DNA of 64,000 bases from Rhizobium sp. CF080. GTDB lineage: Bacteria > Pseudomonadota > Alphaproteobacteria > Rhizobiales > Rhizobiaceae. How positions within the stretch are numbered: position 1 is the stretch's first letter; each line of letters starts with the position of its first letter. Made by a program: the position numbers and the translations under genes. Shown one piece after another: positions 1 to 7,927 of the stretch. The stretch is from contig NZ_AKKC02000002.1 in assembly GCF_000282095.2 (NCBI RefSeq), forward strand, positions 186,001 through 250,000. Direction: 5' to 3'. The notes below the pieces were generated by a model. The model made no database searches. It worked only from the letters and a program-made list of their open reading frames with translations, and was not told the DNA's origin.

Positions 1-212
1 TCTTCCAGCGTGGAGCGCACATGGCGTCCGGCGGTATCCGTACCGAACGTACCGAGAAAAGCCGCATCCGCGCCGAGCATCTTGGCGTAGGCCGAAAAAT
101 TGAGCGCATTGCCGCCCGGGTACATCTTGCCCGCATGCAGGTAACGGTCGACGACGTTGTCGCCCAGTCCGAGGACCCTGAGGCCCGAATATGTCTTGTC
201 CGGCGTCATCAT
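1..212 (-). CDS. PfkB-family sugar kinase, N-terminal part (FrlD-like), truncated by window edge
   Basis: The visible 70 residues read as the start of a PfkB/ribokinase-family kinase: an LGLGDNVVDRY strand, then PGGNALNFSAYAKMLGADAAFLGTFGTD cut here into its parts PGGNALN and GTFGTD, which form the substrate-binding GGN motif. In FrlD, the same beginning (GDNCVD, GGNAVN) belongs to fructoselysine 6-kinase. Two tandem ATGs occur at 212 and 209, preceded by an AGGGAAGG-type ribosome site; I take 212. It lies downstream of the SIS-domain gene on the same strand with a 124-base gap, so the two probably form a kinase plus deglycase pair for an Amadori-type compound. The substrate is inferred; a plain carbohydrate kinase is the alternative. 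Confidence 0.7.
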   Translation of the reverse strand, partial: MMTPDKTYSGLRVLGLGDNVVDRYLHAGKMYPGGNALNFSAYAKMLGADAAFLGTFGTDTAGRHVRSTLE

Positions 213-336
213 TCCCCGACCGCCTTCCCTGTCGTGCGGTGCCGAGACGGGTGGGACATCCGCCGATCGCGCAGCCCGACCCGGCGCGAAACTCTCGCGC
301 CGGGATTGAAGGCGATGTGGGCGGACGTCTTCGTCA

Positions 337-1383
337 TCAGTAGTCGACTTTCCACATGTAGCGGCGCACGCTGAGCGGATGCTCGCGCAGAACCGAGAGC
401 GTATGCGCGAACCAGTACCAGGTGACGCCAATCACGAAGGGAGACAGCAGCGGCGAGACGTCCTCGTAGCGGCCGGCATCAAAGGTGATGATCTTGTCCG
501 TGACGCGGCGGGTGAACTTTAGCGCTCGCTGGTCGATCTTGCGGTTCTCGCCGTTGTCCATCAGGAAGACGTAGGCCATCTCCGGATCGGCGACCTCAAA
601 CGGGCCGTGGCGGAATTCGCCCGAATGGATGTCGGACGCGTCGAGCCACAGCATCTCGTTGAAGATGCAGATCGAATACTGGTAGTTCAGCGCCGACAGA
701 ATGCCGCTCGAAAGAACATAGTATATGTTCTCGTCCTTGTAGCGGCGGGCGAGTTCCATGCCGCGCTCGCGCTCGGCATTCTTGATGTCGTGCAGCTTGG
801 CCGGCATCGCTTCCAGATCGGCGATGAGCTGGGCGCCCACCGGGTTGCCGAGGCGCTTCAGGAAATGGGCGGCGAAGAGATAGGCGATCATCGTCTTCGG
901 CATGCCCGGCAACTCCTTGCTGTAGGGCAGCAGGTAGTCGCAGATCTTCGCAAGGCCGCTGTCGTGACCCGAGGTCAGCGCCACGGTGACGGCGCCGGTC
1001 GTCTTGGCCCAGCGGGCGGCGACGACCGTGTCTTCGGTCTCACCGTTATGGGACGTGAGGAGCACGACGGCCTTTTCATTGACGGGCTTCGGACGGCGCG
1101 TTTCGAGTTCCGTCGAGTTGATGCGCTCGATCCTGAGGTCGCAATATTTGTCGAGGATGTATTTGACCGGCTCGATATAGGAGTTCGAGCCGCCGGCACC
1201 GACCAGATAGATGGAGTCGATCTGGCGCGAAGAGAAGATTTCATCGACCAGCTTTTCGGCAACCGGGTTGCCGTCACGGAAGGTCATCTCCAGGACGCCC
1301 TTCAGATAGTCGCCTTCCAGGTAGTTCGGGTTCGGAGCGGACTTGATCTGTTCGTCGCTCGGCGTCAGGTTTTCGAGAGCCAT
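337..1383 (-). CDS. SIS-domain sugar isomerase / fructosamine-6-phosphate deglycase (FrlB-like)
   Basis: This 348-residue protein carries two SIS (sugar isomerase) domains: an N-terminal one with IYLVGAGGSNSY and TSHNGETEDTV (the phosphosugar-binding Ser-rich loop) and a C-terminal one ending in VRRYMWKVDY, a tail resembling FrlB. FrlB-type enzymes split fructosamine 6-phosphates into glucose 6-phosphate and the free amine. A first ATG at 1392 sits only one base from the GGAG ribosome site; the ATG at 1383 has a 10-base spacing and is preferred. It follows hyuB closely and precedes the PfkB kinase, the two steps of Amadori-product breakdown. GlmS-like isomerase activity without deglycase activity is possible; there is no glutaminase domain. 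Confidence 0.75.
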   Translation of the reverse strand: MALENLTPSDEQIKSAPNPNYLEGDYLKGVLEMTFRDGNPVAEKLVDEIFSSRQIDSIYLVGAGGSNSYIEPVKYILDKYCDLRIERINSTELETRRPKPVNEKAVVLLTSHNGETEDTVVAARWAKTTGAVTVALTSGHDSGLAKICDYLLPYSKELPGMPKTMIAYLFAAHFLKRLGNPVGAQLIADLEAMPAKLHDIKNAERERGMELARRYKDENIYYVLSSGILSALNYQYSICIFNEMLWLDASDIHSGEFRHGPFEVADPEMAYVFLMDNGENRKIDQRALKFTRRVTDKIITFDAGRYEDVSPLLSPFVIGVTWYWFAHTLSVLREHPLSVRRYMWKVDY

Positions 1384-1406
1384 GTTATTCATTCTCCAAA
1401 GGGAAT

Positions 1407-3017
1407 TCAGGAAGCGCGGCCGAAGCCACCGCCGCCCGGCGTTTGCAGGAACAGGCTGTCCCCGCGGTTCATCAGGATGTTGGTGATCGAGATGTCGTAT
1501 TCCTTGACCGTCCCGTCGGCATTCGCGAATTTCAGCCGGGCAACCTCGCCCTGGCCGCCGCCGAAGACACCGTCTGCCGGCGTCCGGAGGCCTTCGCAGG
1601 ATGCGTTCGCCCGAACGCCATCCGTCATTGCGACCACTTCGCGGACAATGCCCATGCCGCCCGTCGTCTGGCCTTCACCACCCGAGCCGGTGGCGAGCGC
1701 ATAGCGGCGCACCATCAGCGGATATTCGATTTCGAGCGCTTCGGCCGGCAGGTTCGAGGTGTTGGTGATATGCACCTGAATGCCGTTCATGCCGTCGTGG
1801 TCAAGGCTTGCACCCGCACCGCCACCGACGGTTTCGAGGTAGACGAAATTGCCTTCGCGCGTCTTGTGCGGACCGAAAAAGATCATCGTCGCGTTCATGT
1901 CGGCCGAGGAGGCAAAGACCTTCTCCCTCGGCAGCACATCGGCAAAGGCCTGGAAAATGGCGCGGACGACACGCTGGCAGCTGGTCGAGCGGATGCCCAC
2001 GGCAGCCGGGAATTTCGGACGCACCAGCGTGCCCTCTTCCGCAACGATCGTCACGGGAAGTGCCATGCCCTCGTTCGGCGGCAGCGCCGGATCGAGCAGC
2101 GCCTTGATCGTGTAGTAGCAGGTGGCGTCGAGGGCGGTCTTGGGAATGTTGACCGCACCTCGCGCCTGAGGATCGGTGCCGGTGAAATCGAAGGTGATGC
2201 CGTCGCCCTTGACCTTGATCGCCACCTCGATGCGGCAGGGCTCGTAACCGACGCCGTCGCCGTCGATGAAGGCTTCGCCCCTGTAGACGCCATCGGGAAG
2301 ATCGCTGATACGCTTGCGCAGACGGCTTTCCGAATAGGCGATCAGGTCATCGATCGCCTTCTCGACAGTCGCTATCCCGAACTGGTCCGCAAGCGTCACG
2401 AGTTTCCGCTGACCGATCTCGTTGGTAGCGATCTGCACCTTGAGGTCGAGAATACGCTCCAGCGGATCGCGGCTGTTGGTGCTGATGAGCTTGACGATCT
2501 GCTCGTCCAGAACCCCTTCGCGGGCGATCTTCAGCACGGGGATGCGCAGGCCTTCCGCAAAGATGCTCGTCTGGCTGGGATCGCAGGAGCCGGGAACGCC
2601 GCCGCCGACATCCGAATGATGACCGAGGTTGGCGGCGAAGAAGCAGAGCCGGCCTTCGTAGAAAACAGGTGTCAGGATCGAGATGTCCGGCGTGTGCGAG
2701 CCGCCGGCGAGATACGGATCGTTGCAGATGAAGGCATCGCCCGGCCTGATGTCCTCAAGCTTGTAGTTTTCCAGAACCGCCGCGACGCCGCCCTGCAGCG
2801 AACCGAGGTGGACCGGAATATGGGACGCCTGCACGATCAGCCGGCCACCACCGTCGAAAAGACCGACCGAGCAGTCCTTGCGTTCCTTGATATTGGTCGA
2901 GAAGGACGAGCGCACGAGGCTCAGTCCCATCTCGTCGGTGATCGACATGAACCGGTTGGAGTAGACCTCCATCTCGATGGCGTCGAATTCGCGCGGCTGT
3001 CTGACGTGCTGCTGCAT
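1407..3017 (-). CDS. Hydantoinase B / oxoprolinase family protein
   Basis: This 536-residue protein belongs to the HyuB family, the beta partner of ATP-dependent N-methylhydantoinases, 5-oxoprolinases and acetone/acetophenone carboxylases. Typical blocks are RSSFSTNIKERKDCS near the N-terminus, FICNDPYLAGGSHTPD, NLGHHSDVGG and the C-terminal glycine-rich TPGGGGFG. An open frame continues 57 codons upstream, but that part is antisense-like over hyuA; the start at 3017 overlaps the hyuA stop in a TGATG, so the two are translationally coupled. It probably hydrolyses a lactam or cyclic amide together with HyuA. The true substrate cannot be read from sequence. Confidence 0.85.
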   Translation of the reverse strand: MQQHVRQPREFDAIEMEVYSNRFMSITDEMGLSLVRSSFSTNIKERKDCSVGLFDGGGRLIVQASHIPVHLGSLQGGVAAVLENYKLEDIRPGDAFICNDPYLAGGSHTPDISILTPVFYEGRLCFFAANLGHHSDVGGGVPGSCDPSQTSIFAEGLRIPVLKIAREGVLDEQIVKLISTNSRDPLERILDLKVQIATNEIGQRKLVTLADQFGIATVEKAIDDLIAYSESRLRKRISDLPDGVYRGEAFIDGDGVGYEPCRIEVAIKVKGDGITFDFTGTDPQARGAVNIPKTALDATCYYTIKALLDPALPPNEGMALPVTIVAEEGTLVRPKFPAAVGIRSTSCQRVVRAIFQAFADVLPREKVFASSADMNATMIFFGPHKTREGNFVYLETVGGGAGASLDHDGMNGIQVHITNTSNLPAEALEIEYPLMVRRYALATGSGGEGQTTGGMGIVREVVAMTDGVRANASCEGLRTPADGVFGGGQGEVARLKFANADGTVKEYDISITNILMNRGDSLFLQTPGGGGFGRAS

Positions 3018-5062
3018 CACGCACGGTCCTTCACAAAGCTGAGGATGATGTTGCCGTAGGCGTCGACGACGCCCGACTGGCCGGGAAGCACGTAGGTCGT
3101 GGAGGTCAGTTCCTCGATGATCGCGGGTCCGGAGAACCTCTCGTTCTGCGGCATCGAAGCGCGCTTGTAGACCGGCACGGTCCGCCATCCGGTCTGCGGA
3201 TCGATATAGACCTCGCGCTCTCCGACGATGGCGTCCTTCATGGTGCCGGCAACGCCCGGTACCGTCTGGAGCGGCCGGCCCGCATGACCGATCGCCTGGA
3301 CGCGCAGGTTGACAATCTCGACCGGATGGTCGTTCAGCGCATAACCATAGACGACGCGATGGGCTTCGGCGAAACGGGCATTGAAGTCTTCCGCAGTGGA
3401 GAGAATGCCCTCGACGCGGATTTCATGGTTCTGGCCGGCATAGCGAGCTTCGGCGATATGCTGGAGCGCACGCTTCTCATCCGGGATCGTTTCCGCTTCG
3501 AGCCATTCGCGTGCCTGGACTTCCAGACCTTCAAGGGCGGAGCGGATGTCGAGCCAGCTTTCGCCCTGAACCCGCTTGATCTGCGTGGAAACGAAATCGC
3601 GCGTCACGTCGGACAGAAGCACACCGCGGGCGCACATCGTGCCGGGGGATTCCGGAATGATGACCGTGTTAAGGCCGGTTTCCGCAGCCACCAGCGAGGA
3701 ATGGAGGGGGCCGGCGCCACCGAAAGCCATCAGCGCGAAGGATTTGAGATCATGCCCCTTGTCCATCGATACCGCCCGGATGGCGCGCGCCATGTTGGCG
3801 ACGGCGATGCGGATGATGCCCCAGGCCGTATCCTCGACGGAGCGACCGATCTTTTCGGCGACGGCGCCGACGGCCTTGAGGGCCGCCTCCCGATCGACGG
3901 GCATGGCCCCATCGAGAAGCGCGATCGGGTTGAGCCGCTGCAACACGATATTGGCATCTGAGATGGTCGCATCCGTTCCGCCCTTGCCGTAGGCGGCAGG
4001 CCCGGGCACGGCTGCCGCGCTCTGCGGGCCGACCTTCAGGCCGCCGGCATCATCGAGCCAAGCGATCGAGCCGCCGCCGGCGCCAATGACGTTGACGTCG
4101 ACCATCGGGCAACGGATCGAATAACCGGCCACATCGCGGTCGGTGGAATAGGCCGGCTTGCCGTTGGCGATCAGGGCGACGTCGGTGGAGGTGCCGCCGA
4201 CATCATAGGTGACGATGTCGGGGAAGGACGCCGCCTTGCCCACGAGGGACGCACCGACAACACCGGCAGCAGGGCCGGAAAGGCAGGTCCGGACGGGGTA
4301 GTTGCGCGCCGTCTCGGTGGACATCAGGCCACCATTGGAATGGATCGTATAGGGCTTGGCCTCGATACCCGCCTTGCGCGATCGCGTCATGAAGCGATCG
4401 AGATAACCGTCCATGCGCGGCATCAGGTAGGCGTTCATCACCGTGGTCGAGATGCGCTCGTATTCCCGGAACTCGGGCAGGACGTCGCTCGACAGCGAGA
4501 TGAAAACGCCGGGCAGGCGCTTGCGGATGATTTCTCCGGCGCGCCGCTCGTGCGCCGGGTTGCTGTAGGAATGCAGGAAGCCGATCGCGACGGCCTCTAC
4601 GCCCTCTTGTTTGAAGCGTTCCGCGGCGGCTTCGACGCCCGCTTCGTCGAGGGGTATGATGACTTCGCCCGCCGGGCCGAGGCGCTCCGTCACTTCGAGG
4701 CGAAGCGGACGGACAACCAGCGGGTCCGGCTTTCGAACGCTCATGTCGAACAGGTCGGGACGGGTCTGGCGACCGATCTCGAGTACGTCGCGGAAACCTT
4801 CGGTGGTCAGGAGGCCGGTCTTTCCGCCGCGCCGTTCGATGACCATGTTGGTCGCGACCGTCGTGCCATGACCGAAATGGACCACGTCGGTGGCCTGGAG
4901 GCCCCGCTCGGCAAAGCCGGCAATGCCGGTCTCGATCGCCTCGGACGGATCGTGAGGCGTCGAGGACACCTTGAAATGGCGCATGTTTCCGGTCTCGTCA
5001 TCGAGGACCGTGAAATCTGTAAAGGTTCCGCCGACATCGATGCCGACCCTGATATTGCCCAT
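3017..5062 (-). CDS. Hydantoinase A / 5-oxoprolinase family protein
   Basis: This 681-residue protein is a HyuA-family ATPase subunit with the ASKHA-type phosphate loop RVGIDVGGTFTDF at its N-terminus, GHGTTVATN around residue 65, TYDVGGTSTDVA near the centre and FGGAGPLHS in the hydantoinase A domain. HyuA activates the ring amide by ATP-dependent phosphorylation and HyuB completes hydrolysis. It is the first gene of the operon, reading away from a LysR regulator, and couples to hyuB by a one-base overlap. Family members include 5-oxoprolinase, N-methylhydantoinase, caprolactamase and acetone-type carboxylases; context with a deglycase suggests a cyclised glycated amino acid, which is inference. 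Confidence 0.85.
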   Translation of the reverse strand: MGNIRVGIDVGGTFTDFTVLDDETGNMRHFKVSSTPHDPSEAIETGIAGFAERGLQATDVVHFGHGTTVATNMVIERRGGKTGLLTTEGFRDVLEIGRQTRPDLFDMSVRKPDPLVVRPLRLEVTERLGPAGEVIIPLDEAGVEAAAERFKQEGVEAVAIGFLHSYSNPAHERRAGEIIRKRLPGVFISLSSDVLPEFREYERISTTVMNAYLMPRMDGYLDRFMTRSRKAGIEAKPYTIHSNGGLMSTETARNYPVRTCLSGPAAGVVGASLVGKAASFPDIVTYDVGGTSTDVALIANGKPAYSTDRDVAGYSIRCPMVDVNVIGAGGGSIAWLDDAGGLKVGPQSAAAVPGPAAYGKGGTDATISDANIVLQRLNPIALLDGAMPVDREAALKAVGAVAEKIGRSVEDTAWGIIRIAVANMARAIRAVSMDKGHDLKSFALMAFGGAGPLHSSLVAAETGLNTVIIPESPGTMCARGVLLSDVTRDFVSTQIKRVQGESWLDIRSALEGLEVQAREWLEAETIPDEKRALQHIAEARYAGQNHEIRVEGILSTAEDFNARFAEAHRVVYGYALNDHPVEIVNLRVQAIGHAGRPLQTVPGVAGTMKDAIVGEREVYIDPQTGWRTVPVYKRASMPQNERFSGPAIIEELTSTTYVLPGQSGVVDAYGNIILSFVKDRA

Positions 5063-5148
5063 GATGCTCTGGTCTTTTGCGCTGTGGTACCGGCTTCACG
5101 CCGACGCCTTGCCTGTCATGAGCGACATCTAAAATTGACTCCTCAAGT

Positions 5149-5161
5149 TTGTAAAATTCAA
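5149..5161. promoter_or_regulatory. Candidate LysR-type T-N11-A box in the hyuA-lysR intergenic region
   Basis: The 13-base element TTGTAAAATTCAA fits the LysR-regulator rule T-N11-A with dyad TTG/CAA arms. It sits between the divergent hyuA start (5062) and the LysR start (5210), and a second TTCAA follows 5 bases later. Binding by the adjacent LysR protein is inferred. Confidence 0.45.
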
Positions 5162-5209
5162 TTATTCAAGCTTTCCATGCCAAAATGGAATGTTCGTGGA
5201 GTGCGACAT

Positions 5210-6112
5210 ATGCGACGGATCAAGCTCAGGCATCTCGACACACTTGCGGCCTTCATGAAGACCGGCTCGGTGACGGAAGCGGCCCTTGTGCTGCACACCA
5301 CCCAGCCGAATGCCAGCAAATCCCTGAAACAGCTGGAGGATTTCGCAGGTGTAAAACTCTTCGAACGTAGTGCCGGCCGGCTGCGTCCAACGCCGGAAGC
5401 GGAGCTGCTTTTCGCCCATGCGGCGCGCCTGATGGATGAGCTGACAGTCTTCGAAAATCTGTCGCTCGACCTCACGGCCATGACGCAGGGCTACGTCAAC
5501 ATCGGCATATTGTCGGCGTTCAGCACGGCTCTTATCCCGATGGCGGTCGAACGCTTCAACAATCTCTATCCCGGAATCCAGGTCCAGGTGGACCTGCTCG
5601 ATTCCGACAAGATCCACTCCTATGTCAGCCGCGGGAACTACGATTTCGGCCTCGTGCACCATCCCGAACACGAGTCCGACCTGATGACGCAGACGCTCAA
5701 GACCTCGTCCATGGTCTGCATCATGCCGCCGGACCATATGCTCGCGAAGCATAGGATTATTCTGGCGAGCGACATCGCCGACCAGCCCTTCGTGACATAT
5801 CCGAGGTCGGTGCCTTTCGGAGCCGCGATCTTCCGATCGCTTTCCGACGAGGGCGTGCGTCCTTCGAACTACCTGATCTCGAACCAGAGCCAGCTTATCC
5901 GCCGCCTTGTGGAACGGGGACGCGGCGTGGCGCTTGTCGACCATTTCTCGGTTTGGGATGCCAACGAATTCGACCACATCGCCGTGCGCCAGTTCGAACC
6001 GCGAATTCCGGTTTCTGTTGGCATGATCATTCCGAAACGCCGCCCTTTGTCGCTTGCGGCGCAGACATTTGTCGGAACGTTGAAGGAGGTGCTGGAGCAG
6101 GGGCCGGGATAG
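5210..6112 (+). CDS. LysR-family transcriptional regulator of the hyu/deglycase operon
   Basis: This 300-residue protein starts with a LysR winged helix (RHLDTLAAFMKTGSVTEAALVLHTTQP with NASKSLKQLE as recognition helix region) followed by a periplasmic-binding-protein-like effector domain (GYVNIGILSAFSTALIP). I chose the ATG at 5210 because a GTGGAG ribosome site lies 8 bases upstream; an in-frame ATG at 5177 would add 11 residues. It is divergent from hyuA over a 147-base region, the usual LysR arrangement, so it most likely activates the hydantoinase-deglycase-kinase operon in response to a substrate or intermediate. Confidence 0.85.
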   Translation: MRRIKLRHLDTLAAFMKTGSVTEAALVLHTTQPNASKSLKQLEDFAGVKLFERSAGRLRPTPEAELLFAHAARLMDELTVFENLSLDLTAMTQGYVNIGILSAFSTALIPMAVERFNNLYPGIQVQVDLLDSDKIHSYVSRGNYDFGLVHHPEHESDLMTQTLKTSSMVCIMPPDHMLAKHRIILASDIADQPFVTYPRSVPFGAAIFRSLSDEGVRPSNYLISNQSQLIRRLVERGRGVALVDHFSVWDANEFDHIAVRQFEPRIPVSVGMIIPKRRPLSLAAQTFVGTLKEVLEQGPG

Positions 6113-6281
6113 GCCTGAGAGCAATCGTACTCTCGATCCTCGCCCGCGCCCGCTTCAAATCGCAGGTCTTCTCCGATTTCTTGTAGGACAAAACACTACC
6201 ATCGGTTTCAGTATTCGGTAACGCTCCGATTGTACATTAGGCATCCATCAAATTGTGCGAGTACAGTGGGGCGCCAGCAAA

Positions 6282-7904
6282 ATGAACCATCACTCCGCCA
6301 TCGGCTCTGACCTGCAAACACCTCACCGCACACTTCTGGAGGACCTGTTCGAGGGCGCGCCAGGACCTACGATCATCAAGGATGAAGAGTCGCGCTTCCT
6401 GTTCCTCAACAGCAAGGCCTGCGAGATGTTTGGCGTGAATCTCGATGACGTGCTTGGCTGCACAGACCACGACTTCCTGCCTGCGGAGGAAGCCGAACGA
6501 ATCCAGAAGGTGGATGCAGAAGTGCTGGCGACCGGCGAGGAACGGCGGTTCGAGGAGGAGGTCACCGGGCCGGATGGTTCGACCCGGACGCTTTTCACGC
6601 ACAAGCGGCGGTCTTTCGTACCAGTGCCCGGCGGAAAGAAACCGGTCGTCGTTGTCGTCATTTCCGACATTACCAAACTTCGTCACGCCGAACAGGTCCT
6701 ACGGGCAAGTGAGGAACACTATCGCTCCCTTGTCGAACTGCATCCCCAAATACCGTGGTTGGCTGACGCGGAAGGGAACGTCATCGAAGTCGGCCCAGGC
6801 TGGCAGAACGCTTCCGGACGAGAGGTCGGGGAAGCGCTGGGGCGCGGGTGGGAGAAGACCTTACACCCGAAGGACCTGCCCGAGGTGGTCGAGAAATGGG
6901 AGACCGCAGTCAAGACCGGCGCTCCATTCGACATGATCTACAGGATCGGGACTGCAAAAGGGCGGTACCGATGGTATCGGAACCGTGCGGCGCCCCGTCT
7001 CGACGTCAACGGCGGGGTCGTCCGCTGGTATGGCCTCCTCGAGGACGTCCACGACCGCCAGCTTGCCCTGAAAGCGCTCCAATCGAGCGAGCGCAGACTG
7101 CGCCAACATCGGGACGAGCTCGAGAAGATCGTTCTGGCCAGGACGGCGGAAGTTCAGGAAAAGAACATCGAGCTGGACCGCCTTCTCCAGCATGAACGGG
7201 GGATCAATGCGCTGCAGCGCCGCTTCGTGGGGATGATCTCGCACGAATTCAGGACGCCTTTGGCGGTGATCGACGGAGCAGCCCAACGGCTCACGCGGAC
7301 AAAGACGGCCGTCACTCCGCAATTCCTGGAGGGCAAGGCTCTGCAGATCAAGGGCGCCGTCGCCCGGATGGTCGAACTGATGGAAAGCATCCTCGCGGCG
7401 GGGCGGCTGGAGACAGGGACCATTGCAATCAACAAGGAGGCCAGTTCGCTCGGTGCTATCCTTCGCCAATGCGTCGCAAGCCGAGCTGAGATCAGCAAGA
7501 GCCACACGATCAGCCATGATCTCGAAGCGCTTCCAGCGCTGCAGATGATCGACAGGGCCGCAATAGAGCGGGTTTTCTCCAACCTGCTGTCAAATGCGGT
7601 AAAGTATTCACCCGCCGGCTCCAAAATCCGTATCAGCGGATGGAAAGACGGGAGGCGGGTTCTGGTCAGCGTCACCGACTCCGGCATCGGCATGGATGCA
7701 GACGACCTGCCGAAACTGTTCGAGCCCTACTTTCGCGCCCGTAGCGCCACCGGAATCGCGGGAACGGGGATCGGCCTCAATATCGTGAAGGAAATTGTCG
7801 AGTTGCATGGGGGATCGATCTCAGTCCAGAGCATCCTGGGACAGGGTACGACCTTCACAGTCGAGCTGCCGTTCGACGAAATCAGACAACAGCAGTCGGC
7901 TTAA
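6282..7904 (+). CDS. PAS-PAS sensor histidine kinase, apparently orphan
   Basis: This 540-residue protein has no obvious membrane segment. It carries a PAS domain at about residues 16-135 (PGPTIIKDEESRFLFLN), a second PAS/PAC domain at about 145-260 (PWLADAEGNVIEV and RYRWYRNRAAPRLD), a coiled linker, a HisKA dimerisation domain with the phospho-acceptor His at about 321 in MISHEFRTPL, and a HATPase domain with N box NLLSNAVKYS, G1 DSGIGMD and G2 GTGIGLNI. No response regulator is next to it. A GTG at 6255 could extend it by 9 residues; the ATG at 6282 begins the alignable PAS region. The signal is unknown; cytosolic redox, light or small-molecule sensing is typical of the family. Confidence 0.8.
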   Translation: MNHHSAIGSDLQTPHRTLLEDLFEGAPGPTIIKDEESRFLFLNSKACEMFGVNLDDVLGCTDHDFLPAEEAERIQKVDAEVLATGEERRFEEEVTGPDGSTRTLFTHKRRSFVPVPGGKKPVVVVVISDITKLRHAEQVLRASEEHYRSLVELHPQIPWLADAEGNVIEVGPGWQNASGREVGEALGRGWEKTLHPKDLPEVVEKWETAVKTGAPFDMIYRIGTAKGRYRWYRNRAAPRLDVNGGVVRWYGLLEDVHDRQLALKALQSSERRLRQHRDELEKIVLARTAEVQEKNIELDRLLQHERGINALQRRFVGMISHEFRTPLAVIDGAAQRLTRTKTAVTPQFLEGKALQIKGAVARMVELMESILAAGRLETGTIAINKEASSLGAILRQCVASRAEISKSHTISHDLEALPALQMIDRAAIERVFSNLLSNAVKYSPAGSKIRISGWKDGRRVLVSVTDSGIGMDADDLPKLFEPYFRARSATGIAGTGIGLNIVKEIVELHGGSISVQSILGQGTTFTVELPFDEIRQQQSA

Positions 7905-7927
7905 GGGGCCGTGTCACAAGAAAATCC

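Noticed and set aside
1443..3059. Long plus-strand open frame (538 codons) opposite hyuB
   Set aside because: It mirrors the real hyuB gene, has Arg/His/Asp-rich antisense composition, and matches no family.
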